DNA of 64,000 nt from Kaistia terrae. GTDB lineage: Bacteria; Pseudomonadota; Alphaproteobacteria; Rhizobiales; Kaistiaceae. The stretch spans positions 124,001 to 188,000 of the forward strand of contig NZ_JAPKNH010000004.1 of the NCBI RefSeq assembly GCF_026344005.1. Direction: 5' to 3'. Positions 8,704 through 16,674 of this stretch are shown here, in pieces; positions within the stretch are counted from its first letter, which is position 1, and each line of letters begins with the position of its first letter. Both the position numbers and the translations under genes were made by a program. The notes beneath the pieces were generated by a model. It saw only the letters and a list, made by a program, of their open reading frames with translations, was not told where the DNA came from and did no database searches.

Positions 8704-8821
8704 CTCTCCCTGAGGGAGAGGTCGACGGCCAAAGGTCGGCGGGTGAGGGTTTAGGGAACCATCCGGGAGAGGGCGTAAACCCTCACCCGGACCTGCGGTC
8801 CGACCTCTCCGTTAGGGAGAG
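8704..8821. repeat. CTCTCCC-type long inverted repeat
   Basis: The outer arms at 8704-8724 and 8801-8821 are imperfect complements built on CTCTCCCTGAGGGAGAGGTCG; the inner 13-bp arms GGGTGAGGGTTTA (8741-8753) and its complement (8776-8788) are perfect. This kind of element is common between genes in Hyphomicrobiales. A short relative lies at 43731-43757. It separates the CoA-transferase from the next gene and could end or process the message. Confidence 0.8.
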
Positions 8822-8892
8822 GGGAAGGGCCAGTTTCATTGCCAGCCGGGATCCTGCGCGACGCGAGCGATCTCGACCGAGGGGGAATAGAA

Positions 8893-10032
8893 ATGACCAA
8901 GCCAATCACGCTCAAGGGCATGACCTGGAGCCATCCGCGCGGCTACGATCCCGTTGTCGCCGGCGCCGAACTCTATCTCAAGGAGACGGGCGTTCAGGTC
9001 GAATGGGACAAGCGCTCGCTGCAGGATTTCGAGAGCTTCCCGGTCGAGGAACTGGCGCGCACCTATGATCTGATCGTCATCGATCACCCGCATGTCGGCC
9101 AGATCACCAAGGAAGGCTGCCTGGCGCCGCTCGACGTGCCGGGCCGCGAGGCCGAGCGCGAGGCGTTGGCCGCCGGTTCCGTTGGCCTGTCCTATCCGAG
9201 CTACACCTGGCAGGGCCATCAGTGGGCTTTCCCGATCGATGCCGCGACGCCGGTTCTGGCGTATCGCCCCGATCTGATCGATACGCCGCCGACGACGTGG
9301 GACGAAGTCCTGGCGCTCGGGGCCGGCAAGGCGCTGATGCCGTTCCGCGCGCCGCATTCGCTGATGAGCTTCTATTCGCTCGCCGCCAATCTCGGCCGCC
9401 CTTGCAACGTCACGGGCGAGGGCAACCTGATCGACCCAGAGGTGGGCGTTCGCGTTTATGAGCTGCTGCAGAGCCTCGCTGCCAACGGCGTGGCTGATTT
9501 TGACAGCGACCCGATCGAGGTATTCGAGAAGCTGGCGGCGGAAGGTTCTGAAATTGCCGTCGCGCCGCTGCTCTATGGCTATGTGAGCTATGCGTTTGAG
9601 GGCTTCCGCCCCAATCGTCTCGCCTTCGCGGACATGCCGATTCTGGGTGAGAACGGCCCGGTCGGTTCGGCGCTTGGCGGTACGGGCATCGCCGTCTCTG
9701 CCTATTCGGAAAACCGCGACGCGGCCATCGATCTCGCCTACTGGCTCGCCAGCGCCACCATCCAGCGCGGCATCTATGCGCAAAATGGCGGCCAGCCCGG
9801 CCATGCGACGGCGTGGGAAGATCCCGCCGTCAATGCGCCGACGCATGGCTTCTATGAGAACACGCGGCCGACGCTGGAAGGCGCCTGGCTGCGCCCGCGC
9901 CACAATGGCTACATGGAGTTCCAGGACGCAGCGGCAAAGCGCATCAACGAGGCGCTGAAGGCCGGCGAGCCCGGCGCGTCGCTGGTCGCCGAGCTGAACC
10001 TGCTGTTCCGCGAGAGCTTCGCCAACGCCTGA
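8893..10032 (+). CDS. Leaderless solute-binding-protein homologue (apparently cytoplasmic)
   Basis: A 379-residue protein with the fold pattern of family-1 ABC solute-binding proteins (GMTWSHPRGYDPVV at the N-terminus, SGF/ITKEGCLAPLD and a GGTGIAVSA region) but no signal peptide. The start MTKPITLKG leads straight into what is the mature N-terminus in relatives. The only upstream extension (to 8839) is polar and non-secretory. It is the last gene of the IclR-linked operon and is not beside permease genes, although system 1 already has its own secreted receptor at 1920-3257. It may bind the substrate or its CoA ester in the cytoplasm, or have become an enzyme. Export by another route cannot be excluded. 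Confidence 0.85.
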   Translation: MTKPITLKGMTWSHPRGYDPVVAGAELYLKETGVQVEWDKRSLQDFESFPVEELARTYDLIVIDHPHVGQITKEGCLAPLDVPGREAEREALAAGSVGLSYPSYTWQGHQWAFPIDAATPVLAYRPDLIDTPPTTWDEVLALGAGKALMPFRAPHSLMSFYSLAANLGRPCNVTGEGNLIDPEVGVRVYELLQSLAANGVADFDSDPIEVFEKLAAEGSEIAVAPLLYGYVSYAFEGFRPNRLAFADMPILGENGPVGSALGGTGIAVSAYSENRDAAIDLAYWLASATIQRGIYAQNGGQPGHATAWEDPAVNAPTHGFYENTRPTLEGAWLRPRHNGYMEFQDAAAKRINEALKAGEPGASLVAELNLLFRESFANA

Positions 10033-10053
10033 GCCGAGGCTAGCCTTGGAACG

Positions 10054-10083
10054 AAACGGGGCGCGATTGCGCCCCGTTTTTTT
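10054..10083 (+). terminator. Rho-independent terminator of the module 1 operon
   Basis: A perfect 11-bp GC-rich stem (AAACGGGGCGC at 10054-10064, complement at 10069-10079) with a 4-nt loop is followed by seven T residues, 22 nt after the stop of the leaderless binding-protein gene. Confidence 0.93.
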
Positions 10084-10119
10084 GTCTGAAGTGTCCGCCG
10101 GTCGGGCGGTCAGTCGAAC

Positions 10120-10131
10120 ATTGTTAACAAT
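10120..10131. promoter_or_regulatory. Perfect palindrome downstream of gntR (operator candidate)
   Basis: ATTGTTAACAAT is a perfect 12-bp palindrome with the T-GT...AC-A layout common to GntR/FadR-type operators. A copy with one mismatch lies at 10872-10883 on the other side of the gntR gene. Confidence 0.45.
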
Positions 10132-10164
10132 CGTGTCGAGGGCTGAAGCCCCTACGGTTTGCGA

Positions 10165-10860
10165 TCAGGCGGGAGAATCCTGCAACAGCTGCTCGCGCAG
10201 ACGGCCATAGGCGGCCTGGATATGCGCGTCGATAGCGCTGACGGCTTTCGCCACGTCGCGCTCGCGCAATTGCGCCAGCAGGCTCGAATGATCGCGGTGC
10301 CAGGACGTCAGGTAGTCGTCCGGCAGACCGTCGCGCAGCAGCAGGAACACCAGGATCTGCGAGCGCAGCGCCTCCCAGGCGCGATAGAGCCGGGCATGAT
10401 GGGCGGCCCGAAACAGCGCATCATGGAAATCGATATCCAGTTCGGCGACGCGGCGACGGGTCATGCTCGCGCGCGGAACGGATTGAAAAACCAGAAGAAT
10501 TGCTTCCATCGGGGCCAGATCCGCCTCGGTCGCCTTGAGACAGGCGCTCTCTATGGCCAGCCGCTCCAGGGCGCGACGCAGCGTGTAGATCTCGTCCGCG
10601 TCTTCGACCGACACGCGCGCCACCGTGGCGCCGCGATGCGTCTCGTGGATGACCAGACCTTCCTGCTGCAGGCGAAAGATTGCCGCCCGGATCGGCCCCC
10701 GGCTCACCTTCAGGCTTTCGGCCAGTTCGTCCTCGATCAGGCGCGCGCCGCTCGCGATGCGGCCGCTCAAAATGGCTTCGCGGATTGAATCCGCGACATC
10801 GTCGGTCAGGACGCGGCGTTCGCGTCTCTCGAAGGGAGGCGTCACTGGGCTCTTGCTCAT
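10165..10860 (-). CDS. GntR-family regulator, FCD subfamily
   Basis: A 231-residue regulator. The winged helix-turn-helix occupies about residues 18-80 (LIEDELAESLKVSRGPIRAA), followed by an alpha-helical FCD effector domain with the expected acidic and histidine positions (ELDIDFHDALFRAAHH, SWHRDHSSLL). It diverges from the 2-hydroxyacid dehydrogenase gene across 69 bp. TGTTAACAAT palindromes before and after the gene suggest autoregulation and control of that dehydrogenase. FCD regulators usually respond to organic or sugar acids. Confidence 0.9.
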   Translation of the reverse strand: MSKSPVTPPFERRERRVLTDDVADSIREAILSGRIASGARLIEDELAESLKVSRGPIRAAIFRLQQEGLVIHETHRGATVARVSVEDADEIYTLRRALERLAIESACLKATEADLAPMEAILLVFQSVPRASMTRRRVAELDIDFHDALFRAAHHARLYRAWEALRSQILVFLLLRDGLPDDYLTSWHRDHSSLLAQLRERDVAKAVSAIDAHIQAAYGRLREQLLQDSPA

Positions 10861-10871
10861 CGCTACAGTCT

Positions 10872-10883
10872 ACTGTTAACAAT
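10872..10883. promoter_or_regulatory. GntR operator candidate in the divergent promoter
   Basis: ACTGTTAACAAT differs at one base from the perfect palindrome at 10120-10131. It lies 12 bp before the gntR start and 47 bp before the dehydrogenase start, where an autoregulatory site would be expected. Confidence 0.5.
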
Positions 10884-10929
10884 CCGAGGAACGCCAGCTT
10901 CTAGATCGGCGACGACCGGAGGAAACACT

Positions 10930-11952
10930 ATGCGCATTCTCAAGGCCAATTGGTATCCGCCCTTGAACGAGGAGCTGACGCGCCTCTTCGGCTCGACGGT
11001 GGATTTCGACATCGATCCGATCTCGACGGATCCCGACTATCGGCTGTCGAACGACCGTGCCGCCAGCGCGGACGGGTTGATCAATTGCTCCGCGACGCAC
11101 CTCCTGCCGGCCGATCTCGACGCTTTTTCGAATGTGAAGATCGTGGTGCGCGAGGGCGTCGGCTACGACAATCTCGATCTCGAAGGCTGGGGCGCGCGGG
11201 GTATCCCGGTCTGCAACGTGCCCGACTATGGCACCACGGAAGTGGCCGACCACGCCCTGGCGCTGATGCTGGCGCTGACGCGCGGCACAAACACTTATGA
11301 TCGCCTGCTCAATAGCGACCCGGTCAATGGCTGGAGTTTTTCGCGCGCGCCGCTGGTCCGGCGCTTGCGCGGCGCGACGTTTGGCGTGGTCGGTCTCGGC
11401 CGCATCGGCCTGGCCGCGGCGCGGCGCGCGGCGGCGTTCGACATGCGCGTCGTGTTCTACGATCCGCATCTTTCGAACGGCGTCGAGCTCTCCACCGGCT
11501 ATGAGCGCGTCCACAGCCTCAACGAACTGATGGCGATCAGCGACATACTGAGCCTGCATGCGCCGCGCAGCGCCGAGACGATCGGCATGATCAACGCGGC
11601 AGCGCTCGCGGCCGCAAAGCCGGGCCTGATCCTGATCAACACGGCGCGCGGACCGATTGTCGACCTCGACGCTCTGTACGACGCCATGCGCGACGGTCGG
11701 GTTGCCGGCGCCGGTCTCGATGTGCTGCCGGCGGAGCCCGCCGATCGCAGCCAGAAGCTCATCGCCGCCTGGGCCGCGAACGAACCCTGGATCGAGGGCC
11801 GGCTGGTCCTGAGCCCGCATGCGGCCTTCTACAGCCCCGACGCGATGAACGACATGCAGCGCAAGGCCGTCGAGTGCATCCTGACTTATGTGAACGAGGG
11901 TCGCCTGACCAACTGCGTCAATCGCGAGTATCTGAAGACCCCGCTGCGCTAG
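10930..11952 (+). CDS. D-2-hydroxyacid dehydrogenase (CtBP-like)
   Basis: A 340-residue NAD-dependent D-isomer-specific 2-hydroxyacid dehydrogenase. The Rossmann motif GLGRIG is at residues 155-160. The catalytic trio is visible: Arg240 (INTARGPIV), Glu269 (LPAEP) and His297 (SPHAAF). The segment VPDYGTTEVADHALAL is typical of the branch annotated as C-terminal-binding-protein-like. GGAGG precedes the ATG. It diverges from a GntR regulator and converges on the system 2 importer. The likely reaction is reduction of a 2-keto acid, or oxidation of a D-hydroxy acid, from sugar acid catabolism. Confidence 0.9.
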   Translation: MRILKANWYPPLNEELTRLFGSTVDFDIDPISTDPDYRLSNDRAASADGLINCSATHLLPADLDAFSNVKIVVREGVGYDNLDLEGWGARGIPVCNVPDYGTTEVADHALALMLALTRGTNTYDRLLNSDPVNGWSFSRAPLVRRLRGATFGVVGLGRIGLAAARRAAAFDMRVVFYDPHLSNGVELSTGYERVHSLNELMAISDILSLHAPRSAETIGMINAAALAAAKPGLILINTARGPIVDLDALYDAMRDGRVAGAGLDVLPAEPADRSQKLIAAWAANEPWIEGRLVLSPHAAFYSPDAMNDMQRKAVECILTYVNEGRLTNCVNREYLKTPLR

Positions 11953-11983
11953 GCGTCTTCGTCGGCTGAGTCTAAACGGGGAA

Positions 11984-12015
11984 GGGGCGATGATCGCGGG
12001 ATCGTCGCCCCTTTT
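11984..12015. terminator. Bidirectional terminator between convergent genes
   Basis: A 12-bp stem with one mismatch (GGGGCGATGATC at 11984-11995 against GATCGTCGCCCC at 12000-12011) and a 4-nt loop is followed on the + strand by TTTT. It lies midway between the stops of the dehydrogenase and the leftward permease. Confidence 0.7.
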
Positions 12016-12049
12016 CATTGCCGGGTGCCCGAGGAGGCGGGTTCTCGCT

Positions 12050-12979
12050 CTATGACTTCGACTGGCGTTCCAGCAGGGCGAAGAAGACCACTGTCATAGC
12101 CAAGACGATGACCAGCAGCACGAAGGCGGCAGCCGCGCCCTCATTGATCGATAGGCCGAGGAACGCCTGTCGATAGGCGAAGAAGCTCAGCACCTCGGTC
12201 GATGTGCCGGGGCCGCCCTTGGTCAACACATAGGGCAGGTCGTAGGTACGGAATTCATTGATCAACTGGATGATCACGGCGATCGCCGCGACCGGGCGCA
12301 GCATCGGCAGGGTGATGAACCAGAATTGCTGCCATCCGCGAGCGCCGTCGACTTCGGCCGCTTCATAGGGTTCGCGCGGCAGCGAGGCGAGGCCGGCGGC
12401 GAGGATCAGCACGACGAAGGACATCTGCTGCCAGATGTCGATGCCGGCCATGGTCCAGAGCGCCAGGCTTGCCGAACCGAGCCAGTCGAGCCGCGGCAGG
12501 CCGAGCGTTTCCATCAGGTGATTGACGATACCGAGATTGGGCTGCAGCAGCATGCGCCAGATCAGGGCGACGCTGACCGGCGACATCGCCATCGGGATGG
12601 TCAGGATGGCGAAATAGATCGGCTTGGTGCGGACGACCCGGTTCAGCATCAGCGCGATGCCGAGGCCGATGACAAACTGGCAGGCGACCGTAACGACCGA
12701 GTATTTCACCGTCAGCCAGGTGGCGCCCCAGAAGCGTTCGCTCGCCATCATCGTCGCGAAATTGTCGGTCCCGACGATCGGCAGGATCGCCGGCTTCAGC
12801 AGCGTGTAGGAGGAGACGGACAGCAGGCAGGCATAAAGCAGCGGAAAGCCCATGACGATGGCGAGCAGGATCAGGCCCGGAGAGGCAAAAGCCCAGCCGA
12901 TCCGCACTTCGCGATGCGCCCAGTTCATGAAGCCTGTCATCCGTCCGTCCGTTGTTCTTCGTCCGCTAGGCGTCGCCAT
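12050..12979 (-). CDS. Sugar ABC transporter permease, MalF-type (CUT1 system 2)
   Basis: Inner-membrane channel subunit of up to 309 residues. The EAA loop is clear (EAAEVDGARGWQQFW, then ITLPMLRP). In-frame ATGs at 12979, 12940 and 12928 all precede the first membrane segment (AFASPGLILLAIV). None has a strong ribosome-binding site; 12940, with GGACGG before it, may be the true start. It is the last gene of the leftward operon ATPase, permease, binding protein, permease, an order in which the two permeases are separated by the receptor. Confidence 0.9.
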   Translation of the reverse strand: MATPSGRRTTDGRMTGFMNWAHREVRIGWAFASPGLILLAIVMGFPLLYACLLSVSSYTLLKPAILPIVGTDNFATMMASERFWGATWLTVKYSVVTVACQFVIGLGIALMLNRVVRTKPIYFAILTIPMAMSPVSVALIWRMLLQPNLGIVNHLMETLGLPRLDWLGSASLALWTMAGIDIWQQMSFVVLILAAGLASLPREPYEAAEVDGARGWQQFWFITLPMLRPVAAIAVIIQLINEFRTYDLPYVLTKGGPGTSTEVLSFFAYRQAFLGLSINEGAAAAFVLLVIVLAMTVVFFALLERQSKS

Positions 12980-13045
12980 GCCGGTTGCCCGGAAACGGGA
13001 GCGCAGCCTTGCCGCCGCGCCCCCGAATTCGTGTTGCTGGATGGA

Positions 13046-14320
13046 TTACTTGGCCAGCAATTCCTCAAGCCCCTTGGCAGCGCCCTTCAGGGCGTCTTCC
13101 GGCGTCGCCTCGCCGCCGCCGGCCTGCGAGAGGTGCGTGCCGAGAACGTCCTCATACTGGGCGGAATAGGCGAAGATCGGGAACGATTTGCCCGTCGCGA
13201 CGATGTCCTGGGCTTCCTTGTAGTAGGGGTATTTTGCCAGCACCTTGGCGTCCGTGTAGACGTCGGCGCGAACCGGCGCATGGCCCTGCAGGGCGCGGGC
13301 GACCGAGACGTCCTTGCTCTGTACCCACTGGATGAACTTCCAGGCGGCTTCCTGCTCTTCCGGGCTGACATTCTTCGGAATGCCCCAGCCCCAGCCGCCG
13401 CTTTCGCCATGTCCGCCCGGCATGGTGGTCAATGCGACCTTGCCAGCGACGTCAGGGCATTTTTCGGCATTGTCGACCTGCGGCAGCATCCACCAATAGG
13501 TGACCATGCTGAACGCCTTGCCGCTGCACATCAGACGCAGCGTGTCGTCGAGATTGGCCGAGAGGGCGCCCTGCTGCGCACCGTTCTTGATGTTGTCGAC
13601 ATAGAGGTCGAGCGCGACCTTGCCCTCGGGACTATCGAGCACGACCTTCTTGCCGTCGGCGAGATAAGCGCCGCCGGACGCGAACAGGTAGTTGGAGAAC
13701 TCCATGCTGTTCGGGTCGCCGCGCTGGCCCTGCATGGCGGCGCCCGCCACGTCGGCGTTGGCCTTCATGAACTTGGAGATCTCGACATATTCGGCCAAGG
13801 TCGTGGGAACGGCGAGATCCCTGCCGCTCGCTTTCTTGAAGGCTTCCTGCAGCTTCGGATCGGCGAGCAGGTCCTTCCGGTAGATCAGGCCCATCGAGTA
13901 ATTATACATCGGCAGGATCTGGAGGCTTTCCTCCGTGCGGCCGAGCAGGTCGAGCGTCGAGGGAATGAACGGCGTCAAATCGTAGTTCGACTTGGCGATG
14001 AACGGCTTCAGATCCGCGAGCCAGCCGGCGGCGGGGAATTCGCCCGCCCAGAGGAAGTCGACCTCAAGCAGATTGTAGTAGCTCTGCGGCGAGACGAGCT
14101 GCGACACCAGCTTATCGTGCATGTCGCCATAGCCGATCTTCTCGAACTCGACCTTGATGCCGGTCTCCTTCTCGAAGTCGGGCAACATAGCCTCGATGAT
14201 CTGCGTCTCCGGCACGTCTTCCATCAGCGCGCGCAGGACGATGTCGTCCGCATAGGCGGGTGCGGCCGCCATCAGCGCGCCGGCGCCGACAGCCGCGAAT
14301 AGAATCTGTTTCAGCGTCAT
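13046..14320 (-). CDS. Extracellular sugar-binding protein (CUT1 system 2)
   Basis: Periplasmic receptor of 424 residues. The signal peptide MTLKQILFAAVGAG... ends after PAYA near residue 24. The mature part shows family-1 features (FEKETGIKVEFEKIGYGDMHDKL, then GGHGESGGWGWGIPKN). The start is fixed by the signal peptide and by GAGGAG upstream; the longer reading frame to 14572 runs into the neighbouring permease gene. It lies between the two permease genes of the same importer. Confidence 0.93.
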   Translation of the reverse strand: MTLKQILFAAVGAGALMAAAPAYADDIVLRALMEDVPETQIIEAMLPDFEKETGIKVEFEKIGYGDMHDKLVSQLVSPQSYYNLLEVDFLWAGEFPAAGWLADLKPFIAKSNYDLTPFIPSTLDLLGRTEESLQILPMYNYSMGLIYRKDLLADPKLQEAFKKASGRDLAVPTTLAEYVEISKFMKANADVAGAAMQGQRGDPNSMEFSNYLFASGGAYLADGKKVVLDSPEGKVALDLYVDNIKNGAQQGALSANLDDTLRLMCSGKAFSMVTYWWMLPQVDNAEKCPDVAGKVALTTMPGGHGESGGWGWGIPKNVSPEEQEAAWKFIQWVQSKDVSVARALQGHAPVRADVYTDAKVLAKYPYYKEAQDIVATGKSFPIFAYSAQYEDVLGTHLSQAGGGEATPEDALKGAAKGLEELLAK

Positions 14321-14364
14321 GATGTTCTCCTCGTTCTGGCCAGCGCGCATCCTGCCTCTCGGGC

Positions 14365-15162
14365 TTATTTGACGCCGCCGAAGGTCAACCCCTGGATGAT
14401 GAAGCGCTGGATGAAACGCGAGGCGATAACAAGCGGCAGGATGGCCAGCACCACACCCGCCGAAACTTTGGCAATCTGCACGCCATTCGATGTCTGCAAC
14501 GCCGCGAGTGAAACCGGAATCGTGGCAGTTTGCGGCCCGCTCAGGACGAGGGCGAACAGGAACTCGTTCCAAGAGAGAATGAAGCCGAGCACGCCGGCGG
14601 CCGCAAGACCGGGCAGCGAGACCGGGATGACGATGCGCCAGAACGCGCCCCAGGCGGTCGCGCCATCCGTCATCGCCGCCCCTTCCAGATCGGCTGGAAC
14701 CCCCTCGAAGAACCCCATCAGGATCCAGGTCAGGAATGGCAGGTTAAGCGCCGAATAGACGAGGATCAGGCCGGGCAGCGAATTGGTGAGGCCGGCGCCG
14801 CGCAGGATGGCGAAGGCCGGAAGCACCAGCGCCACCGGCGGCAGCATCTGGGTGGCGAGCACGGCGAAGCGGGCAAATCGCCCGCCGGTACGGAAGCGCG
14901 CGAAGGCGTAGCCGGTGCAGGCAGCGAAGGGCAGCGCCACGATCACCGAGCCGAGCGCGACGATCAGGCTGTTCACATAGAAGGTGCCGAACCGGTTCTT
15001 GGCGAAAAGACCGCGATAGTTGTCGAGCGTGAAGGCCGGGAAGATTTCCGTGCTGTAGGACATGGATTCCGGCACGAGGCTCGTGCGCAGCGCCCAAAGC
15101 GGCGGCAGCAGCACGATCACGCAAGCCAGGATCAAACCGAAATGCAGGCCGAATTTTCGCAT
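14365..15162 (-). CDS. Sugar ABC transporter permease, MalG-type (CUT1 system 2)
   Basis: A 265-residue channel subunit with about six membrane segments, starting MRKFGLHFGLILACV. The docking loop is a variant (GAAMTDGATAWGAFW, then IVIPVSLPG) in which the first Glu of EAA is shifted by one residue. The end GLTFGGVK is typical. It lies 11 nt after the ATPase stop, so the two are co-transcribed. Confidence 0.92.
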   Translation of the reverse strand: MRKFGLHFGLILACVIVLLPPLWALRTSLVPESMSYSTEIFPAFTLDNYRGLFAKNRFGTFYVNSLIVALGSVIVALPFAACTGYAFARFRTGGRFARFAVLATQMLPPVALVLPAFAILRGAGLTNSLPGLILVYSALNLPFLTWILMGFFEGVPADLEGAAMTDGATAWGAFWRIVIPVSLPGLAAAGVLGFILSWNEFLFALVLSGPQTATIPVSLAALQTSNGVQIAKVSAGVVLAILPLVIASRFIQRFIIQGLTFGGVK

Positions 15163-15173
15163 CGCGCCTCGCT

Positions 15174-16304
15174 CTAGCGGCCGGCCGGCAGGGGTGGTCG
15201 CGCCACCGCCTTGCCGGTCTCGGTATCGAACAGATGCATCGGCTCGGTATCGACGTAGAGATCGACGATCGAGTCGACGGGTGCGAAGAAATGCCGGCCC
15301 AGCCGCGCCTGGATTTCAATCGGCTTGTCGCGACCCAGCAGGCCGATCAGGACGTTCTCCGCCCCCAGCGCCTCGACGGCGACGACTTTGACGGAGATGC
15401 GCTGCCATTCCGGCCGCGCCTGCGTTTCGTAGATATCTTCGGCCCGGATGCCGGCCGTTATCGGCCCGCCTGCCTTTTGAACATAGGGCGCATAGTGCTT
15501 TGGCGGCACGCCGACATGCGTCGTGGGATCGATCTGCACGACCAGCTTGTCGTCCGCGTGCGTGAGCTGTGCGGGGATCAGGTTCATCGGCGGCGTCGCC
15601 AGGAAGCGCGCCACGAAAATGTCGGCCGGGTTGGCATAGACGTCGAGCGGCCGGCCGGTCTGTATCATCTGCCCGTCGCGCATGATGCAGATGCGGTCGC
15701 CCATCGTCATCGCCTCGACCTGGTCGTGCGTCACATGCACCATGGTCCGGCCGAGACGGCGATGCAGCTTGACCAGTTCGAGCCGCATTTCGGCCCGCAG
15801 CTGCGCATCGAGATTGGAAAGCGGTTCGTCGAGCAGGAAGGCTTCCGGCTCGCGCACAATGGCGCGGCCGAGCGCCACGCGTTGGCGCTGGCCGCCGGAA
15901 AGCGCGCCTGGCTTGCGCTGCAGCAGGAGGTTGAGGCCGAGAAGGTCGGCGGCCTTGGCAACCTTCTGGTCGATCTCCTCCAGCCCGACGCCGCGCATCT
16001 TCAGGCCGAAGGCCATGTTGTGCCACACTGACATGTGCGGATAGAGCGCGTAATTCTGGAACACAACGGCGACATTGCGGTCGCGCGGGGCGACGTTGTT
16101 GACGCTGCGGCCGCCGATGCGCAAATCGCCCGACGAGATGCTTTCAAGGCCGGCGATCATCCGCAGTGTCGTCGATTTTCCGCAGCCGGAGGGGCCGAGG
16201 AAGATCACGAACTCGCCGTCCTCGATTTTCAGGTCGATATCGCGCACGCCGTAGGTGCCGTTGGCAAACCGTCGGGATACGCGCTCGAGCTCGATGGATG
16301 CCAT
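15174..16304 (-). CDS. Sugar ABC transporter ATP-binding protein, MsmK/UgpC-type (CUT1 system 2)
   Basis: A 376-residue ATPase that energises the importer. Walker A GPSGCGKST is at residues 37-45, the signature LSGGQRQR at 135-142, Walker B FLLDEP at 156-161 and the switch His in THDQVEAM near 199. A C-terminal TOBE-type regulatory domain follows. The ATG before ASIELERV is chosen; a longer frame to 16589 is out of keeping with the family. First gene of the operon, divergent from deoR. ATPases of this type can serve several importers, so it may also power systems 1 or 3, which lack one here. Confidence 0.95.
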   Translation of the reverse strand: MASIELERVSRRFANGTYGVRDIDLKIEDGEFVIFLGPSGCGKSTTLRMIAGLESISSGDLRIGGRSVNNVAPRDRNVAVVFQNYALYPHMSVWHNMAFGLKMRGVGLEEIDQKVAKAADLLGLNLLLQRKPGALSGGQRQRVALGRAIVREPEAFLLDEPLSNLDAQLRAEMRLELVKLHRRLGRTMVHVTHDQVEAMTMGDRICIMRDGQMIQTGRPLDVYANPADIFVARFLATPPMNLIPAQLTHADDKLVVQIDPTTHVGVPPKHYAPYVQKAGGPITAGIRAEDIYETQARPEWQRISVKVVAVEALGAENVLIGLLGRDKPIEIQARLGRHFFAPVDSIVDLYVDTEPMHLFDTETGKAVARPPLPAGR

Positions 16305-16674
16305 CTTCGTGCCTTGTCGGGTGAGGGCTTCGCTGCCCGTTCCGCCCTCCGCAATTTGCCAGCCGAAGCCCGCATCTTCCAGTAGCGTCAACGCCCGAAT
16401 GTAAGCGCACAAATTCCAACGCCTCAAGAGCCAATTTTGATCGATAGTGTTTCTTTTTGCGCTTTTGGTGGGCAAAGCCCGATTTAACCTCAATTGACCC
16501 ATCGCAGGGATTGTTGAGAGATTGCAGCGTGGCGCTTGGAAAACGGCCTGTTCCCTCGCGATGCATCGCACAGCCACGCAATCGAACAAGCTGCCCGATA
16601 TCGTGTTTGAATTTGTTCATATTCCTGTTATGCAGGAGGTTGCCGGCTCGATTTCGTCCATGCAGGAACCCTGA
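16305..16674. promoter_or_regulatory. Divergent promoter region between the system 2 operon and deoR
   Basis: This gap of 370 bp has no convincing gene. It is more AT-rich than its flanks. TTTCTTTTTGCGCTTTTGG (16450-16468) holds two CTTTT units about one helical turn apart, a layout seen in DeoR-family operators. GGAG-like bases (GCAGGAACC, 16662-16670) precede the TTG start of deoR. Promoters for both directions must lie here; exact elements are uncertain. Confidence 0.5.

Noticed and set aside
8839-8892. Upstream start giving the leaderless binding protein a longer N-terminus
   Set aside because: The 18 added residues are charged and contain no hydrophobic core, so they do not form a signal peptide. 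The ATG at 8893 leads directly into the conserved domain.
12326-14302. Open frame of 658 codons on the + strand
   Set aside because: It lies opposite the system 2 permease and binding-protein genes, is rich in Arg, Asp, Gln and His with no domain, and has no ribosome-binding site. It is a shadow of GC-rich coding DNA.
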